From assembly GCF_027923225.1 (NCBI RefSeq), contig NZ_BSDI01000004.1:307276-371275 (forward strand): 64,000 nt of DNA. The letters run 5' to 3'. The stretch is from Phytohabitans aurantiacus (lineage in GTDB: Bacteria; Actinomycetota; Actinomycetes; Mycobacteriales; Micromonosporaceae). The notes under the pieces are model-generated. The model ran no database searches and was not told the origin of the DNA. It saw only the letters and a list, made by a program, of their open reading frames with translations. How positions within the stretch are numbered: position 1 is the stretch's first letter; every line of letters begins with the position of its first letter. Below, piece after piece: positions 1-9,322 of the stretch. The translations under genes and the position numbers were made by a program.

Positions 1-86
1 TGCGCCGCCTGGCGACGCTCTACGAGCAGGCGCGGGAGCTGACGGTACGGCCGGAGGGTCACGCGGTGCTGGAGCCCGTCGCATGA
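1..86 (+). CDS. C-terminal end of an unidentified protein (cut by window edge)
   Basis: An open frame enters from the left edge and ends at TGA 84-86, giving 27 residues that finish in LEPVA. Its stop overlaps the start of the next gene in an ATGA, so the two are translationally coupled. The fragment is helical and too short to identify. Because the next gene is a dynamin-like GTPase and bacterial dynamins often occur as tandem pairs, a second GTPase is a reasonable guess, but it is only a guess from context. Confidence 0.6.
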   Translation, partial: RRLATLYEQARELTVRPEGHAVLEPVA

Positions 87-1504
87 GGGACGCACCGCTT
101 TCCGAGTCGGTGTGGACCTTGCTGAACGACGCCCTGGAGCTGTACCGGGACAGCCGGCCGGCGACCGATCGGCTGCGGCACCACATGAACCGCTTCGGTG
201 AGCCGCTCCGGATCGCGGTCGCCGGGCCGTGGCAGTCCGGCAAGTCCACATTGGTCAACGCGCTCGTCGGTGACGAGGTCGCCCCGATCGAAGCCCCCGG
301 CGGGCAGGCGGTCTTCGCCTGGTACCAGGACGGCACCGAGCCGCACGCGGTGGCGTACCCGGCCGGCGCGGAGCTGCCGGTGACCCGGTCGACGCAAGGG
401 CTGCGCGTCGACGTCGGCCGGTGGGATCCGGCGCCGGTCAACGACCTCGTGGTCACCTGGCCGAGCCGGGCCCTGCGGCACGCGACGGTCATCGACACGC
501 CACCCGTGCCGTCCGCCTGCGACAAGATCCTTCGAGACGCCGACGCCGTGCTGTACCTGACCAGGGACGGCCGCGGCACCGACCTGCACGTCCTGGAGTG
601 GCTGCAGGACGGCATGGTCGCCAAGGCGGCGCCGGTCAACGCGCTGATGGTCCTCTCCCGGGCGGACGAGACCGGCGGCGGGCGCATCGACGCGCTGCTC
701 GCGGCCCGCCAGGTGGCCCGGCGGCACCAGCGCGACCCGCGGATCAGCGGGCTGTGCCTCGGCGTGGTGGCGGTGGGCGGCCTTGTCGCGCTCGCCGGGC
801 GGGTGCTGACCGATACCGACTTCGCGGCGCTCGCCGCGCTCGCCGGCGCGCCCCGCACCGAGGTGGAGAACCATCTACTGTCGACAGACCGGTTCACGGT
901 CGCGGAATTCCCCGCGCCGGTCAGCGTCGAGGTCCGCCGCGCGCTGCTCGACCGGCTAGGCATCTTCGGGGTACGGCTGGCGACGACGCTGATCCGCACC
1001 GGCACCGATACCCGAGCCAAGCTCGCCGCCGAGCTGGTACGCCGCAGCGGGCTCGCCGAACTGCGCGAGGCGGTCAGCCGGTGCTTCATCGACCGGCGCG
1101 ACGCGCTACGGGCCCGGTCAGCGCTCGCCGCCCTCGAATCCGTGGTACTGGCCGAGCCCCGTCCGGGCTCCGACGCGCTGCTCGCCGAGCTGGAGCGGGT
1201 ACTGGCCGGCGCGCACGACTTCCGCGAGCTGCGGCTGCTGGCGTCGTTGCAAGGCCAGCGGGTCGCGTTCGAAAAGGAGCTGACCGGCGAGGCCCGGCGG
1301 CTGATCGGCGAGAACGGCACCGGGCTCGCCGCACGGCTCGGCGTCGACCAGCGCGCCACCGCGTCCGAGCTGTGGCGGCTCAGCTCAGCGGCGCTCGGCC
1401 GCTGGCAGGAGCACAGCGAGGATCCGCTGTTCGATGCCGACCAGCGCCGAGCCGCCGAGGTAGTGGTGCGAACCTGCGAGGGCCTCCTCTACTCCCTCTC
1501 CTGA
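83..1504 (+). CDS. Dynamin-like/YfjP-type GTPase
   Basis: 473 residues. The P-loop GPWQSGKST lies at residues 48-56, a G3-like DTPP at 138-141 and a G4-like LSRADE near 191-196, which is the motif order of the dynamin-superfamily GTPases. The C-terminal half is helical (many Leu/Arg/Glu), as expected for the stalk of bacterial dynamins; no clear membrane segment is present. Family members bend, fuse or protect membranes, so action at the cytoplasmic membrane is inferred. The start ATG overlaps the stop of the upstream gene. The 3' end overlaps the convergent giant ATPase gene by 16 nt. The G3 motif DTPP differs from the usual DxPG, so the switch-II region is atypical. Confidence 0.8.
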   Translation: MRDAPLSESVWTLLNDALELYRDSRPATDRLRHHMNRFGEPLRIAVAGPWQSGKSTLVNALVGDEVAPIEAPGGQAVFAWYQDGTEPHAVAYPAGAELPVTRSTQGLRVDVGRWDPAPVNDLVVTWPSRALRHATVIDTPPVPSACDKILRDADAVLYLTRDGRGTDLHVLEWLQDGMVAKAAPVNALMVLSRADETGGGRIDALLAARQVARRHQRDPRISGLCLGVVAVGGLVALAGRVLTDTDFAALAALAGAPRTEVENHLLSTDRFTVAEFPAPVSVEVRRALLDRLGIFGVRLATTLIRTGTDTRAKLAAELVRRSGLAELREAVSRCFIDRRDALRARSALAALESVVLAEPRPGSDALLAELERVLAGAHDFRELRLLASLQGQRVAFEKELTGEARRLIGENGTGLAARLGVDQRATASELWRLSSAALGRWQEHSEDPLFDADQRRAAEVVVRTCEGLLYSLS

Positions 1505-4500
1505 CGCCCCGCCGCCCTGGTGATGGCGGTTTCGACGCCGGCCACGCGGTCGGCCAGCAGGCCCATCGCGCCGACCGCGCGGGTCAGCGGGTCGTCTTCC
1601 GCACCGCCCAGGGCCCGCTGCTTCAGGTACGCCGCCTTCACCTCGGCCCACCGCTGCTCCTGCTCCGGTGTCATCCGGCCCCGCAGCTCGGCGAGCTTCA
1701 GCAGGTTGGCCTCGGCGCCGGTGGTGAGCGTCTGCGCCTCGCCCACGTAGTGGTCGTCGATGACGGCTTCGAGCTCGTCGTCGTTCATGACCGGCACGAT
1801 CCGCTCGGCGAGCTTGTTCATGTTCCGGTACGAGCCCTGGAGCTGGAACGGTGGCTCGACACGGGAAGCGTCGGCTTGTGCCGCCGAGGCGATGTACGCC
1901 TGGTTGTTGGCCAGTACGACGCGCTGAACCCGCAGCAGCTTGCGCAGTACCGAGAGGATCTGGTCCAGCTCCACCGCCGAGTACGGGTGGCTGAGCTGGT
2001 CCGGGCGCACCGACTCGTCGCCCTTCGCGAGCCGCACCAACAGCTCCACATCACCACGGTCGCGAGTGGACAGTGGCGACAGGACGGTGTTCGAGGTGAG
2101 CGAGTTCTCGATGTAGCTCAGGGCGAAGACGTCTTCCTTGCCCGACAGCACGTCACCGAGATTCCACACGTCGGCCCGGTTGGCGAGCATGTCCGGCACC
2201 CGGAAGCGCTGCCCCGACTCCGTGTACGGGTTACCCGCCATGCACACCGCGAACCGCTTGCCACGCAGGTCGTACGTGCGCGTGCGCCCCCGCCACACGC
2301 CCTCCATCCGGCGCTGGGCGTCACAGAGCGAGATGAACTTCTGCAGCAGCTCCGGCGAGGTGTGCTGGATGTCGTCGAGGTAGAGCAGCACGTTGTTGCC
2401 CGTCTCCAGGGCGAACGTGATCTTCTCGACCTCTTGCCGGGCGGTCGCGTTGGGCGCCTCCGCCGGGTCGACCGAGGTCACGTTGTGGCCGAGCGACGGC
2501 CCGTTCACCTTGACGAACATGAGGCCCAGCCGGCTCGCCACGTACTCCATCAGTGTGGTCTTGCCGTAACCGGGCGGGGAGATGAGCAGCAGCAGGCCCA
2601 TCTGGTCGGTGCGCTTGGCGTCCCCGACGGCACCGAGCTGGCGGGCCAGGTTGGTGCCGATCAGTGGCAGGTACACCTCGTCGAGCAGCCTGTTGCGCAC
2701 GAAAGCACTCATCACCTTCGGCTGGTGCTCCTCCAGCCGCAGCCGGGTGCGCTCGCCGGCGACCAGCTCGTTGCGCTGCCGCTGGTACGCCCGGAAGGCG
2801 GGCACCCGTTCGGCGCGGTACCGCCGGGTGCGGGACAGCACCTCGTCGAGGCGCAGCTCGATGCGGCGGTCCACCACGCGGGTGTGCGTGCCGAGCAGAC
2901 CCTCCACAGTGGCCATCAGCTCGGCCGACGAGTCGTACCGGGGCACGTCCCTGTCGCACAGCTCAACGGCGACCGCCTCGGCAAGCTCGTGGTCGGTCAG
3001 GTCGGCGGCACTGTCCACGAAGGAGCGCAGCCACGCCGTGACGAGCTGCCGCCGGGCCGCGAGATCGTCGCCGAGCGCGCGCAGGTCCCGCTCGAACTCG
3101 CCGTCCGACGGGCTACCGAGCGCCCGGTGGAACCGGTCGAGCAGAGTGCGGGCGCCGGCGCTGGTGACGAAGCCGAACGGCGCGGTCGACAGCTCCTCGA
3201 AGAGGTACTCCCCCGCGAGGCCCGCGTCTGGCTCGTCGGGCAGGAACTCGTGGATCGCCTTGGACAGCTCACCGCACAGTTCACCGATCGCGTCGACCCG
3301 GCCGAACGCCTTGCGGGCACGGGCGAGCGAGGTGGCTCGCGTCGACCACGCGGCTCGCGCCTCGTCGCTCGTGCCGTACGCCCAGAAGAGCTGCGCGGCG
3401 GCTCGTGCGTCCGGCGGGTACCGGAGCAGGCCGGCGCCCGCGTGCAGGCGAAGCAGCGCGGCGAGGATCGCGGCGGCGTCGTGGTCGTGCACGCCGCGCT
3501 CGTACCCCTCGTCGTACCGGGACTCGGCGACCCGGCGTACCGAGTCGCGCAGGCCAGTCTCGGTGACGGCCGCCTCGTGCAGCGCGTCCAAAGAGGAGGC
3601 TTCGATCAGGATCGACGCCGCCAGGTACTCCGCCCGGTACATCTGCGGAGTCTCGGAGACCAGCAGCTGCTCCCAGAACGGCCGGGTGGCCGCGAATCCC
3701 TCATCCTCGACCGGGGACCGGTAGTCGGTGCCGGTGACGGCGAACGCCATCTCGCCGGCGTGCGGCACGAGCGTGAGGTCGATCGCCTGGGTGTTGACGG
3801 CGAAGCGGTGCCGGCCGAGCTGGATGGTCTCGCCGCCGTCCTGGTACAGGTCGAGCCGGTCACGCAGGCTCCGGCCGGCCTCCTGGCGGGCCGCCTTGAT
3901 GCGACCCTCCAGCTCCTCACCGCGCACCTGATCGCCCAGCTCGCGCAGGTCACCGGCCACGCTGCGCAGCTTTGTGATCATGGGGTCGGAGGCGAAGTAC
4001 GTGTTGACCTCGTCGATCGACTTGAGCGTGGCGACCCGGCGGGCGACGCTCGTGAGGATGCGTTCGGCCGAGTCGACAAGCCGGTCCGAACGGCGTGCCC
4101 GCTCGTCGAGCAGCGCCTGCTTGCGCGACGAGAACGCCTCGTACACGTCGGTGCGCTTCGCCGAGAGCTCGGTCAGGAAGTCGTCGAACTCGCTGAACCG
4201 CGACTCCAGGTTTTCCAGCTGCAGCAGCAGCCGGCCGAGCTGCTCGTCGCACCGCTCCGGCGTATCCGCAACAGCGAGCGCGCCGGTGACCGCCTGACCG
4301 AGAAGCGCGAACTCGGCCGCGAACTCGGCCCGCCCCTCGGTGGCGAGCAGCGCCTTGCGCCGACCGTCCAGTGTGGCCCGTGCCCGGTTGATGCCGGCGA
4401 GCACCTCGCCGATCCGCTCCAGGATCCCGGTGCGCACGGTCGCGTCGGCGATGTCGAGCGTGCCGACCACCTCGGTGAGCACCTGCAGGCCGTCGGACTG

Positions 4501-6393
4501 TGTGGACAGCCGCGTGGCGACGGGCTCGGCCTCCGCCACGGTCGCGATGGCCTCCGCGTCGGTGACCAGCCGCTCGATGTCGGCGTGGTAGCCGCCGAAC
4601 GCGTCTTCCTGCTGGAGGAACCGCACCGCGCGCTCCGCCGCGGAGGCCAGCTCCTCCTTCAGCACCCTGTCTTGCTCGTCGATCCGCGCACCGTCCACAT
4701 AGCGCAGTTCGCGGAGTGTGACCAGGCGCCCCTGCGCGGCGCGCAACTCGGCGAGCTGCCCCACCCACGCGTCGGCGCTCAACGGCGTCTCGCCGCGGGC
4801 CCGGCGTACCAGCGCCGTGATCTGGCCGGTGGCCTCCTCCAGCGCCGCGGCGGCCTGATCGGTGAGCGCCTGCACCTTTTCGAACTCGTCGAGCACCTGC
4901 TCGGCGGTCGCGCGCACCTCGGCGAGCGGCGCGCGCAGGTCGCCCAGCTCGCGCTCACCCAACCAGTGGTAGTGGTCGAAGATGCGGGCGCAGGCGGAGA
5001 TCAGCCCTTCGAACACGCCCGTGGACGGGCTCATCTCGTCGACCATCCGGGCCACCGAGAGGCAGTCCGAGATCCCGCGTACCAGGTCGGCGTTGCCCAC
5101 CCGCTCCAGCGGGCCGGTGCCCACCGGCTGCTTCGCCGCGTAGGTGTCTGACAGGTACGGCGTCTGCCACACCTGCATCGGGTGCACCCGGGTCGGCTCG
5201 TCCGAGGTGGCCCGGAAGACCACCAGCGTGCCGTCGTCGAAGATGGAGTAGCCGTGGCACGGTACCGGGTTCGCGACCTCTTTGCGGATCACGTTGTACG
5301 GCAACAGGAGCGAGCGGCCCTCGGCGCGGGCGTGGAAGACGTACAGGACGTCTTCGCCGTTGGTGGAGCGGATGACCCGCTCGAACTCCAGGCTCGTCAC
5401 GTCGGTGTCGAAGGTGCGACTGACCCCGGTCGCCAGGTAGTACCCGCCCGGGAAGATGAGCCCGTGGTCTTCGGGCAGCCGCTGGCACGCCTGCCCGATG
5501 CCGTCGAGCCGCACGACGCCCTTGGTCCTGGTGTTGAACACCAGGTACCGCCAAGTGGTCTCCTTGTACGGCCGGATGCGCAGCAGGATCAGCGACCCCA
5601 CCCGGGCATAGTGGATGTCGGCGTCGGCGAGGCTCTGCAACGGCTCTTCGACCGGCTCGCTGTAGATGCCCTCGCCGGTCTCGGTGTTGTTTTCCACCTT
5701 GACGGTCAGCGTGCCACCCACGGTCTCCACGAAGACGTCGCCGTCGATGGAGATGTGCGGGTGCCGGCCGGTCACGTGCTGCTCGCGGGTGGTCTCCACC
5801 CACTCGAAGTCGTGCGACGGCGGGAAGACGTGGTCGCGGTCGCCTCGACTGTCCATGTAGGACATCGAGCCGTCAGGATCGATCCGCCACCGCAGCACCC
5901 GGATGTCTTCGGGCTGCGGACCGGTCTGGAAGATGGCCAGCAGCCGCCCCTCCAGCCGGCGCAGCTGCATGAGCCGGGTCTCCCGGTAGTACCGGTACAG
6001 CTCGCCGAAGTCCCGCAGGAACTGCGGGTCGCGCAGGAAGGCACCGTCGCCGGGCTCGTCGAACCTGAACGCCTCGCCGTCACGGCTGAACGCGTGCAGC
6101 GAGAACACGTCGTCGACCGTGGTCTCCGGCTTCAGTCCAATGAAGACGTTGTAGCCGAAAAGCATCAGTCCACCGATCGACACGATGTCGCGCGGTACAC
6201 AGTTGTTTTCGGTGCGGATGCGCTCGGTGCCGATCAGGCGAAGCTCGGCGTTGCCGAAGACCTTGAGGCGCTCGGCGTTGAGCGCCTCCGCCCGCCGGGC
6301 CAGCTCGGCGGCGCGCTCGCCGAGCCGGCCGCGCAGCACCTCGTAGGTGCCGGCGTCCAGATCGGCGCGCGCCGCCTCCTGCGTGACAGTCAC
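1489..6393 (-). CDS. Giant AAA+ ATPase, DNA-repair-ATPase family (DUF3686-like N-terminus)
   Basis: 1634 residues. The N-terminal ~480 residues are beta-rich (repeated short strands, many Trp/Tyr/Gly) and resemble the DUF3686 region of proteins named DNA repair ATPase. The middle is strongly helical and probably coiled-coil (about 480-1200). The C-terminus is an AAA+ module: Walker A GYGKTT near 1272-1277, Walker B LLYLDDI near 1335-1341, and a sensor-1-like MAGNPY downstream. The GTG start overlaps the stop of the flotillin gene by 4 nt, so the two are co-translated. The DNA-repair label comes from the family name; the flotillin partner and dynamin neighbour argue for a membrane-associated remodelling ATPase, which is my inference. 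The 3' end overlaps the convergent GTPase gene. Confidence 0.75.
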   Translation of the reverse strand: MTVTQEAARADLDAGTYEVLRGRLGERAAELARRAEALNAERLKVFGNAELRLIGTERIRTENNCVPRDIVSIGGLMLFGYNVFIGLKPETTVDDVFSLHAFSRDGEAFRFDEPGDGAFLRDPQFLRDFGELYRYYRETRLMQLRRLEGRLLAIFQTGPQPEDIRVLRWRIDPDGSMSYMDSRGDRDHVFPPSHDFEWVETTREQHVTGRHPHISIDGDVFVETVGGTLTVKVENNTETGEGIYSEPVEEPLQSLADADIHYARVGSLILLRIRPYKETTWRYLVFNTRTKGVVRLDGIGQACQRLPEDHGLIFPGGYYLATGVSRTFDTDVTSLEFERVIRSTNGEDVLYVFHARAEGRSLLLPYNVIRKEVANPVPCHGYSIFDDGTLVVFRATSDEPTRVHPMQVWQTPYLSDTYAAKQPVGTGPLERVGNADLVRGISDCLSVARMVDEMSPSTGVFEGLISACARIFDHYHWLGERELGDLRAPLAEVRATAEQVLDEFEKVQALTDQAAAALEEATGQITALVRRARGETPLSADAWVGQLAELRAAQGRLVTLRELRYVDGARIDEQDRVLKEELASAAERAVRFLQQEDAFGGYHADIERLVTDAEAIATVAEAEPVATRLSTQSDGLQVLTEVVGTLDIADATVRTGILERIGEVLAGINRARATLDGRRKALLATEGRAEFAAEFALLGQAVTGALAVADTPERCDEQLGRLLLQLENLESRFSEFDDFLTELSAKRTDVYEAFSSRKQALLDERARRSDRLVDSAERILTSVARRVATLKSIDEVNTYFASDPMITKLRSVAGDLRELGDQVRGEELEGRIKAARQEAGRSLRDRLDLYQDGGETIQLGRHRFAVNTQAIDLTLVPHAGEMAFAVTGTDYRSPVEDEGFAATRPFWEQLLVSETPQMYRAEYLAASILIEASSLDALHEAAVTETGLRDSVRRVAESRYDEGYERGVHDHDAAAILAALLRLHAGAGLLRYPPDARAAAQLFWAYGTSDEARAAWSTRATSLARARKAFGRVDAIGELCGELSKAIHEFLPDEPDAGLAGEYLFEELSTAPFGFVTSAGARTLLDRFHRALGSPSDGEFERDLRALGDDLAARRQLVTAWLRSFVDSAADLTDHELAEAVAVELCDRDVPRYDSSAELMATVEGLLGTHTRVVDRRIELRLDEVLSRTRRYRAERVPAFRAYQRQRNELVAGERTRLRLEEHQPKVMSAFVRNRLLDEVYLPLIGTNLARQLGAVGDAKRTDQMGLLLLISPPGYGKTTLMEYVASRLGLMFVKVNGPSLGHNVTSVDPAEAPNATARQEVEKITFALETGNNVLLYLDDIQHTSPELLQKFISLCDAQRRMEGVWRGRTRTYDLRGKRFAVCMAGNPYTESGQRFRVPDMLANRADVWNLGDVLSGKEDVFALSYIENSLTSNTVLSPLSTRDRGDVELLVRLAKGDESVRPDQLSHPYSAVELDQILSVLRKLLRVQRVVLANNQAYIASAAQADASRVEPPFQLQGSYRNMNKLAERIVPVMNDDELEAVIDDHYVGEAQTLTTGAEANLLKLAELRGRMTPEQEQRWAEVKAAYLKQRALGGAEDDPLTRAVGAMGLLADRVAGVETAITRAAGRQERE

Positions 6394-8591
6394 TTCGAGT
6401 TGAGCTCAGCGATCGGCGCGTCGGCGAGGCCGAGGCGCTTGGCCGTGTTGAGCAGTTCCTTCAGCTTGTCGGCGTCGGCGCCGCCGCCCTTGATCTGCTG
6501 GGCCAGGAACGCCGACAGCGTGAGGTTCTGCACGTCGGCGGTGCTGAGCGAGCCGAGCACCTTGGCCAGATCCTGCGTGAAGTTGGCCGAGCCGTCCAGG
6601 TACGGCCGGGCCAGGCCCTGCGCCACATCGGAGTGCTGCACGAAGCCGTCGACGCTCTTGCCCGCCGAGATCGAGCTCATCAGCCGGTCGAAGAACACCG
6701 TTTCGCCACCGACGATGTCGATGTTCGCCCGCTCCAGGCCCTTGCCGACAACGGTCGCCTGTGCCTCGGCCACCTGCCGCTGCACGTCGATACTGGCGAG
6801 ACGGATCTCCTTCTCCGCCTCCAGCCGCAGCCGGTACTCCTCGTGCTCGCGGCTCGCCTCGTCGAGTGCGGCCATCGCGGCGGCCTTCTCGGTGAGACCC
6901 TCGGCCTCGCCCTTCAGCTTCTCGCGTACCGCGTCGGCCATCGCGAGCGCCTTCTCCCGCTCGACGGCGGCCTCGGCCATGCCCATCTTCTCCGCACCCG
7001 CGGCCACCGCGAGGGCCTTCTCCCGCTCGACCAGGGCTTCGGCCAGGCCGACCTTCTCCTTGCCCTCAGCGGCCGCGAGCGCCTTCTGCCGCTCCACCGA
7101 CGCCTCGACCAGACCGACCTTCTCGGCACCCTCGGCCGCTGCCAGCGCCTTCTCGCGCTCGACGGCCGCCTGCGCGCGGCCCAGCTTCTCGATGGCCACG
7201 GCGTCCCGCTCGCGCACCTGCACCTGGGCGAGGCCCTCGGCGGCCGCCTCGGCCTGCACGCCTTCGGCAAGCCGGATCTTCGCGCGGGTTTCCAGCTCGG
7301 CGGCCTGCTGCCGGGCCTCGGCCAGCACCAGCGACTCGCGGGCCTTGTGCTTCGCGGCCGCCTCGGCGGCCTCGGCGGCCTTGATGTCCTTGACCAGAGC
7401 CTCCTGCGCCTCGGCCTCGGCGTGGATCACGGTCGCCTGGCGGGCCCGCTCGGCCTCCTCGACGACCCGGAGGCGCTTGATGATCTCCTCCTGCTCGGCA
7501 ACCGTCTTCTCTACCGCGATGCGCTCACGGATCACCTCGGCGATCGCCCGCTTCTCGGCCTCGACCTCCTTGTCCTTGGAGATCGTGGTGAGCTCGGTCT
7601 CGCGCTGCCGAGAGATGACCTCGAGCATGCGGTCCTTCTCGATCTTCTCGGTCTCGATCGCGATGACCCGCTCGCGGTTCTTCGCGGCGACCGCGATCTC
7701 GCGCGCCTTGTTCTCCTGCTGGATGCCCAGCTGCTCCTCGGTGCGCAGGCTCGCGCCCTCGGCCCGCTGCCGCTCCTGCGCGTGGGCCATGGAGATCTCG
7801 GCCTCTTCGCGCGCCCGCAGCGTCTCGATCTCGCGCCGTTGCTTGATCTCCGCCTCGGCCTGCTGCCGCTCCAGCTCCAGGATCGTCTGGCGCGCGTCGA
7901 CGTTCTGGCGGGTGATCTCCTTCTGTTCCTTCTTCTGGAACTCGTTCGTCTTGACGTGCTCGATCGCGGTCAGCTCGGTGATCTTTCGGATGCCTTGCGC
8001 GTCAAGGATGTTGGCCGGGTCCAGTTTGGACATCGGCGTCTGCTCCAGGAAGTCGATCGCCGCGTCCTCCAGGCTGTACCCGTTGAGGTCGGTGCCGATC
8101 ACCGCGATGATCTGGTCGCGGAACTCGTCGCGCTTGGTGTACAGGTCGACGAAGTCGAGCTGCTTGCCCACCGTCTTCAGCGCCTCGGAGAACTTCGCGT
8201 TGAAGAGCTCCTGCAACGTGTCCTGGTCGCTGGCCCGGGCCGTGCCGATGGCCTGCGCCACCTTGATGACGTCTTCGGTCGTCTTGTTGACCCGTACGAA
8301 GAATGAGATGCGGATGTCCGCGCGGATGTTGTCGCGGCAGATGAGGCCTTCGTTACCGGTGCGCTCGATCTCGATCGTCTTGACCGAGATATCCATGATC
8401 TCGGCCTTGTGTAGCACGGGCATGACGACCGCGCCGGTGAACGTGACGTCGACCTTCCGCACCTTCGAGACGATCAGGGCCTTGCCCTGCTCCACCTTCC
8501 GGAAGAGCCGGCCCACCATGAAGAGAAGGCCGATGAAGACGAGCAGCAGGACGGCGATGAGCACGCCGAACCCGGTGGTGATGACATCCAT
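6390..8591 (-). CDS. Flotillin-like SPFH/band-7 protein
   Basis: 733 residues. An N-terminal hydrophobic anchor (residues ~8-28) is followed by an SPFH/band-7 domain (~30-210) and a very long Glu/Ala/Arg/Lys-rich coiled coil (~230-620), the layout of flotillins. Flotillins scaffold ordered membrane domains on the cytoplasmic face. Residues ~475-565 hold three 22-residue tandem repeats of the form VEREKALAAAEGAEKVG plus a degenerate fourth; the 66-bp units are still recognisable in the DNA (about 6940-7167). The gene lies 12 nt after the NfeD-like gene, the usual partner of flotillins, and overlaps the giant ATPase gene by 4 nt (GTGA), so all three form one operon. Confidence 0.88.
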   Translation of the reverse strand: MDVITTGFGVLIAVLLLVFIGLLFMVGRLFRKVEQGKALIVSKVRKVDVTFTGAVVMPVLHKAEIMDISVKTIEIERTGNEGLICRDNIRADIRISFFVRVNKTTEDVIKVAQAIGTARASDQDTLQELFNAKFSEALKTVGKQLDFVDLYTKRDEFRDQIIAVIGTDLNGYSLEDAAIDFLEQTPMSKLDPANILDAQGIRKITELTAIEHVKTNEFQKKEQKEITRQNVDARQTILELERQQAEAEIKQRREIETLRAREEAEISMAHAQERQRAEGASLRTEEQLGIQQENKAREIAVAAKNRERVIAIETEKIEKDRMLEVISRQRETELTTISKDKEVEAEKRAIAEVIRERIAVEKTVAEQEEIIKRLRVVEEAERARQATVIHAEAEAQEALVKDIKAAEAAEAAAKHKARESLVLAEARQQAAELETRAKIRLAEGVQAEAAAEGLAQVQVRERDAVAIEKLGRAQAAVEREKALAAAEGAEKVGLVEASVERQKALAAAEGKEKVGLAEALVEREKALAVAAGAEKMGMAEAAVEREKALAMADAVREKLKGEAEGLTEKAAAMAALDEASREHEEYRLRLEAEKEIRLASIDVQRQVAEAQATVVGKGLERANIDIVGGETVFFDRLMSSISAGKSVDGFVQHSDVAQGLARPYLDGSANFTQDLAKVLGSLSTADVQNLTLSAFLAQQIKGGGADADKLKELLNTAKRLGLADAPIAELNSK

Positions 8592-8603
8592 CAGTTGTTC
8601 CTT

Positions 8604-9176
8604 CTAACTGTGAGGGGCGACCGGCGTGACCCAGAAGAATTCGCCGTCGACGTCGTAGTCGTAGATGAGGGCCTGGCTGCCCGAGCGCAACGGGTCTTCG
8701 CCCGCCTGCCGGACCTGCACGATGGCTGAGGAGCCGTCGGCGGCGGTCACTTCCGCCTGACCGAAGCTGGCGCTGACCCGACCGGTACGGATCACGCAGA
8801 GCGCGCCGACGAAGTCGTTGCGAGACGCCTCCGGGCCGGCACGGAAGATTTTGCGCAGCGGCACCATCAACAGGCGGGTGCACAGCCACGCGAGGGCGAG
8901 AGCGATCACGAGTGTCACGGCGGCGAGCGCCAAGCCGCTGAAAAGGACGCCGCCGACAAGGCTGGCGAACCAGGCGAGCGCGATCAGTACGGACCCGACC
9001 ACGGCGACGGGCGCGCCGCCGAGGCCCAAACCCCCGAGGAAGTCACCGAAGCCGTCGGCGTCTTCGATATCGGTTGTGCCGGCGAGAACCAGCACCCAGT
9101 ACACGATGACGATCAGGAGGAGGATGCTGAAAAGGACGGTCGGAAACTCGAGCGTCGCCTCGACAAAGCCGCCCAT
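8604..9176 (-). CDS. NfeD-like membrane protein, flotillin partner
   Basis: 190 residues from the ATG at 9176 (MGGFVEATLEF). Hydrophobic segments lie near residues 12-32, 55-80 and 82-105, followed by a soluble ~80-residue beta-rich C-terminal domain compatible with the OB-like fold of NfeD proteins. NfeD-type proteins are co-encoded with flotillins, and here the flotillin gene follows after 12 nt. An in-frame ATG at 9203 would add nine residues (MKNGGRREA); a third start at 9245 has no support. Neither main start has a strong ribosome site. No protease domain is fused, so this is the short NfeD type. Confidence 0.65.
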   Translation of the reverse strand: MGGFVEATLEFPTVLFSILLLIVIVYWVLVLAGTTDIEDADGFGDFLGGLGLGGAPVAVVGSVLIALAWFASLVGGVLFSGLALAAVTLVIALALAWLCTRLLMVPLRKIFRAGPEASRNDFVGALCVIRTGRVSASFGQAEVTAADGSSAIVQVRQAGEDPLRSGSQALIYDYDVDGEFFWVTPVAPHS

Positions 9177-9322
9177 CGCCTCGCGCCGCCCCCCGTTCTT
9201 CATCCAGCGGTACCCAGGATGATTGCATGCCTTGTCAACAGGCACATAGGGCGGTATACAAGGCGGCGCCCGAGGGAGCGCTGGGGGTCGCTCGCCTCAG
9301 GCGCCGCTGCTCGCGGGACCCT

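Noticed and set aside
421..5151. 1576-residue plus-strand open frame opposite the giant AAA+ gene
   Set aside because: Arg/His/Pro-rich composition without any domain, typical of an antisense frame in high-GC DNA; the minus-strand frame has Walker motifs and a coupled start.
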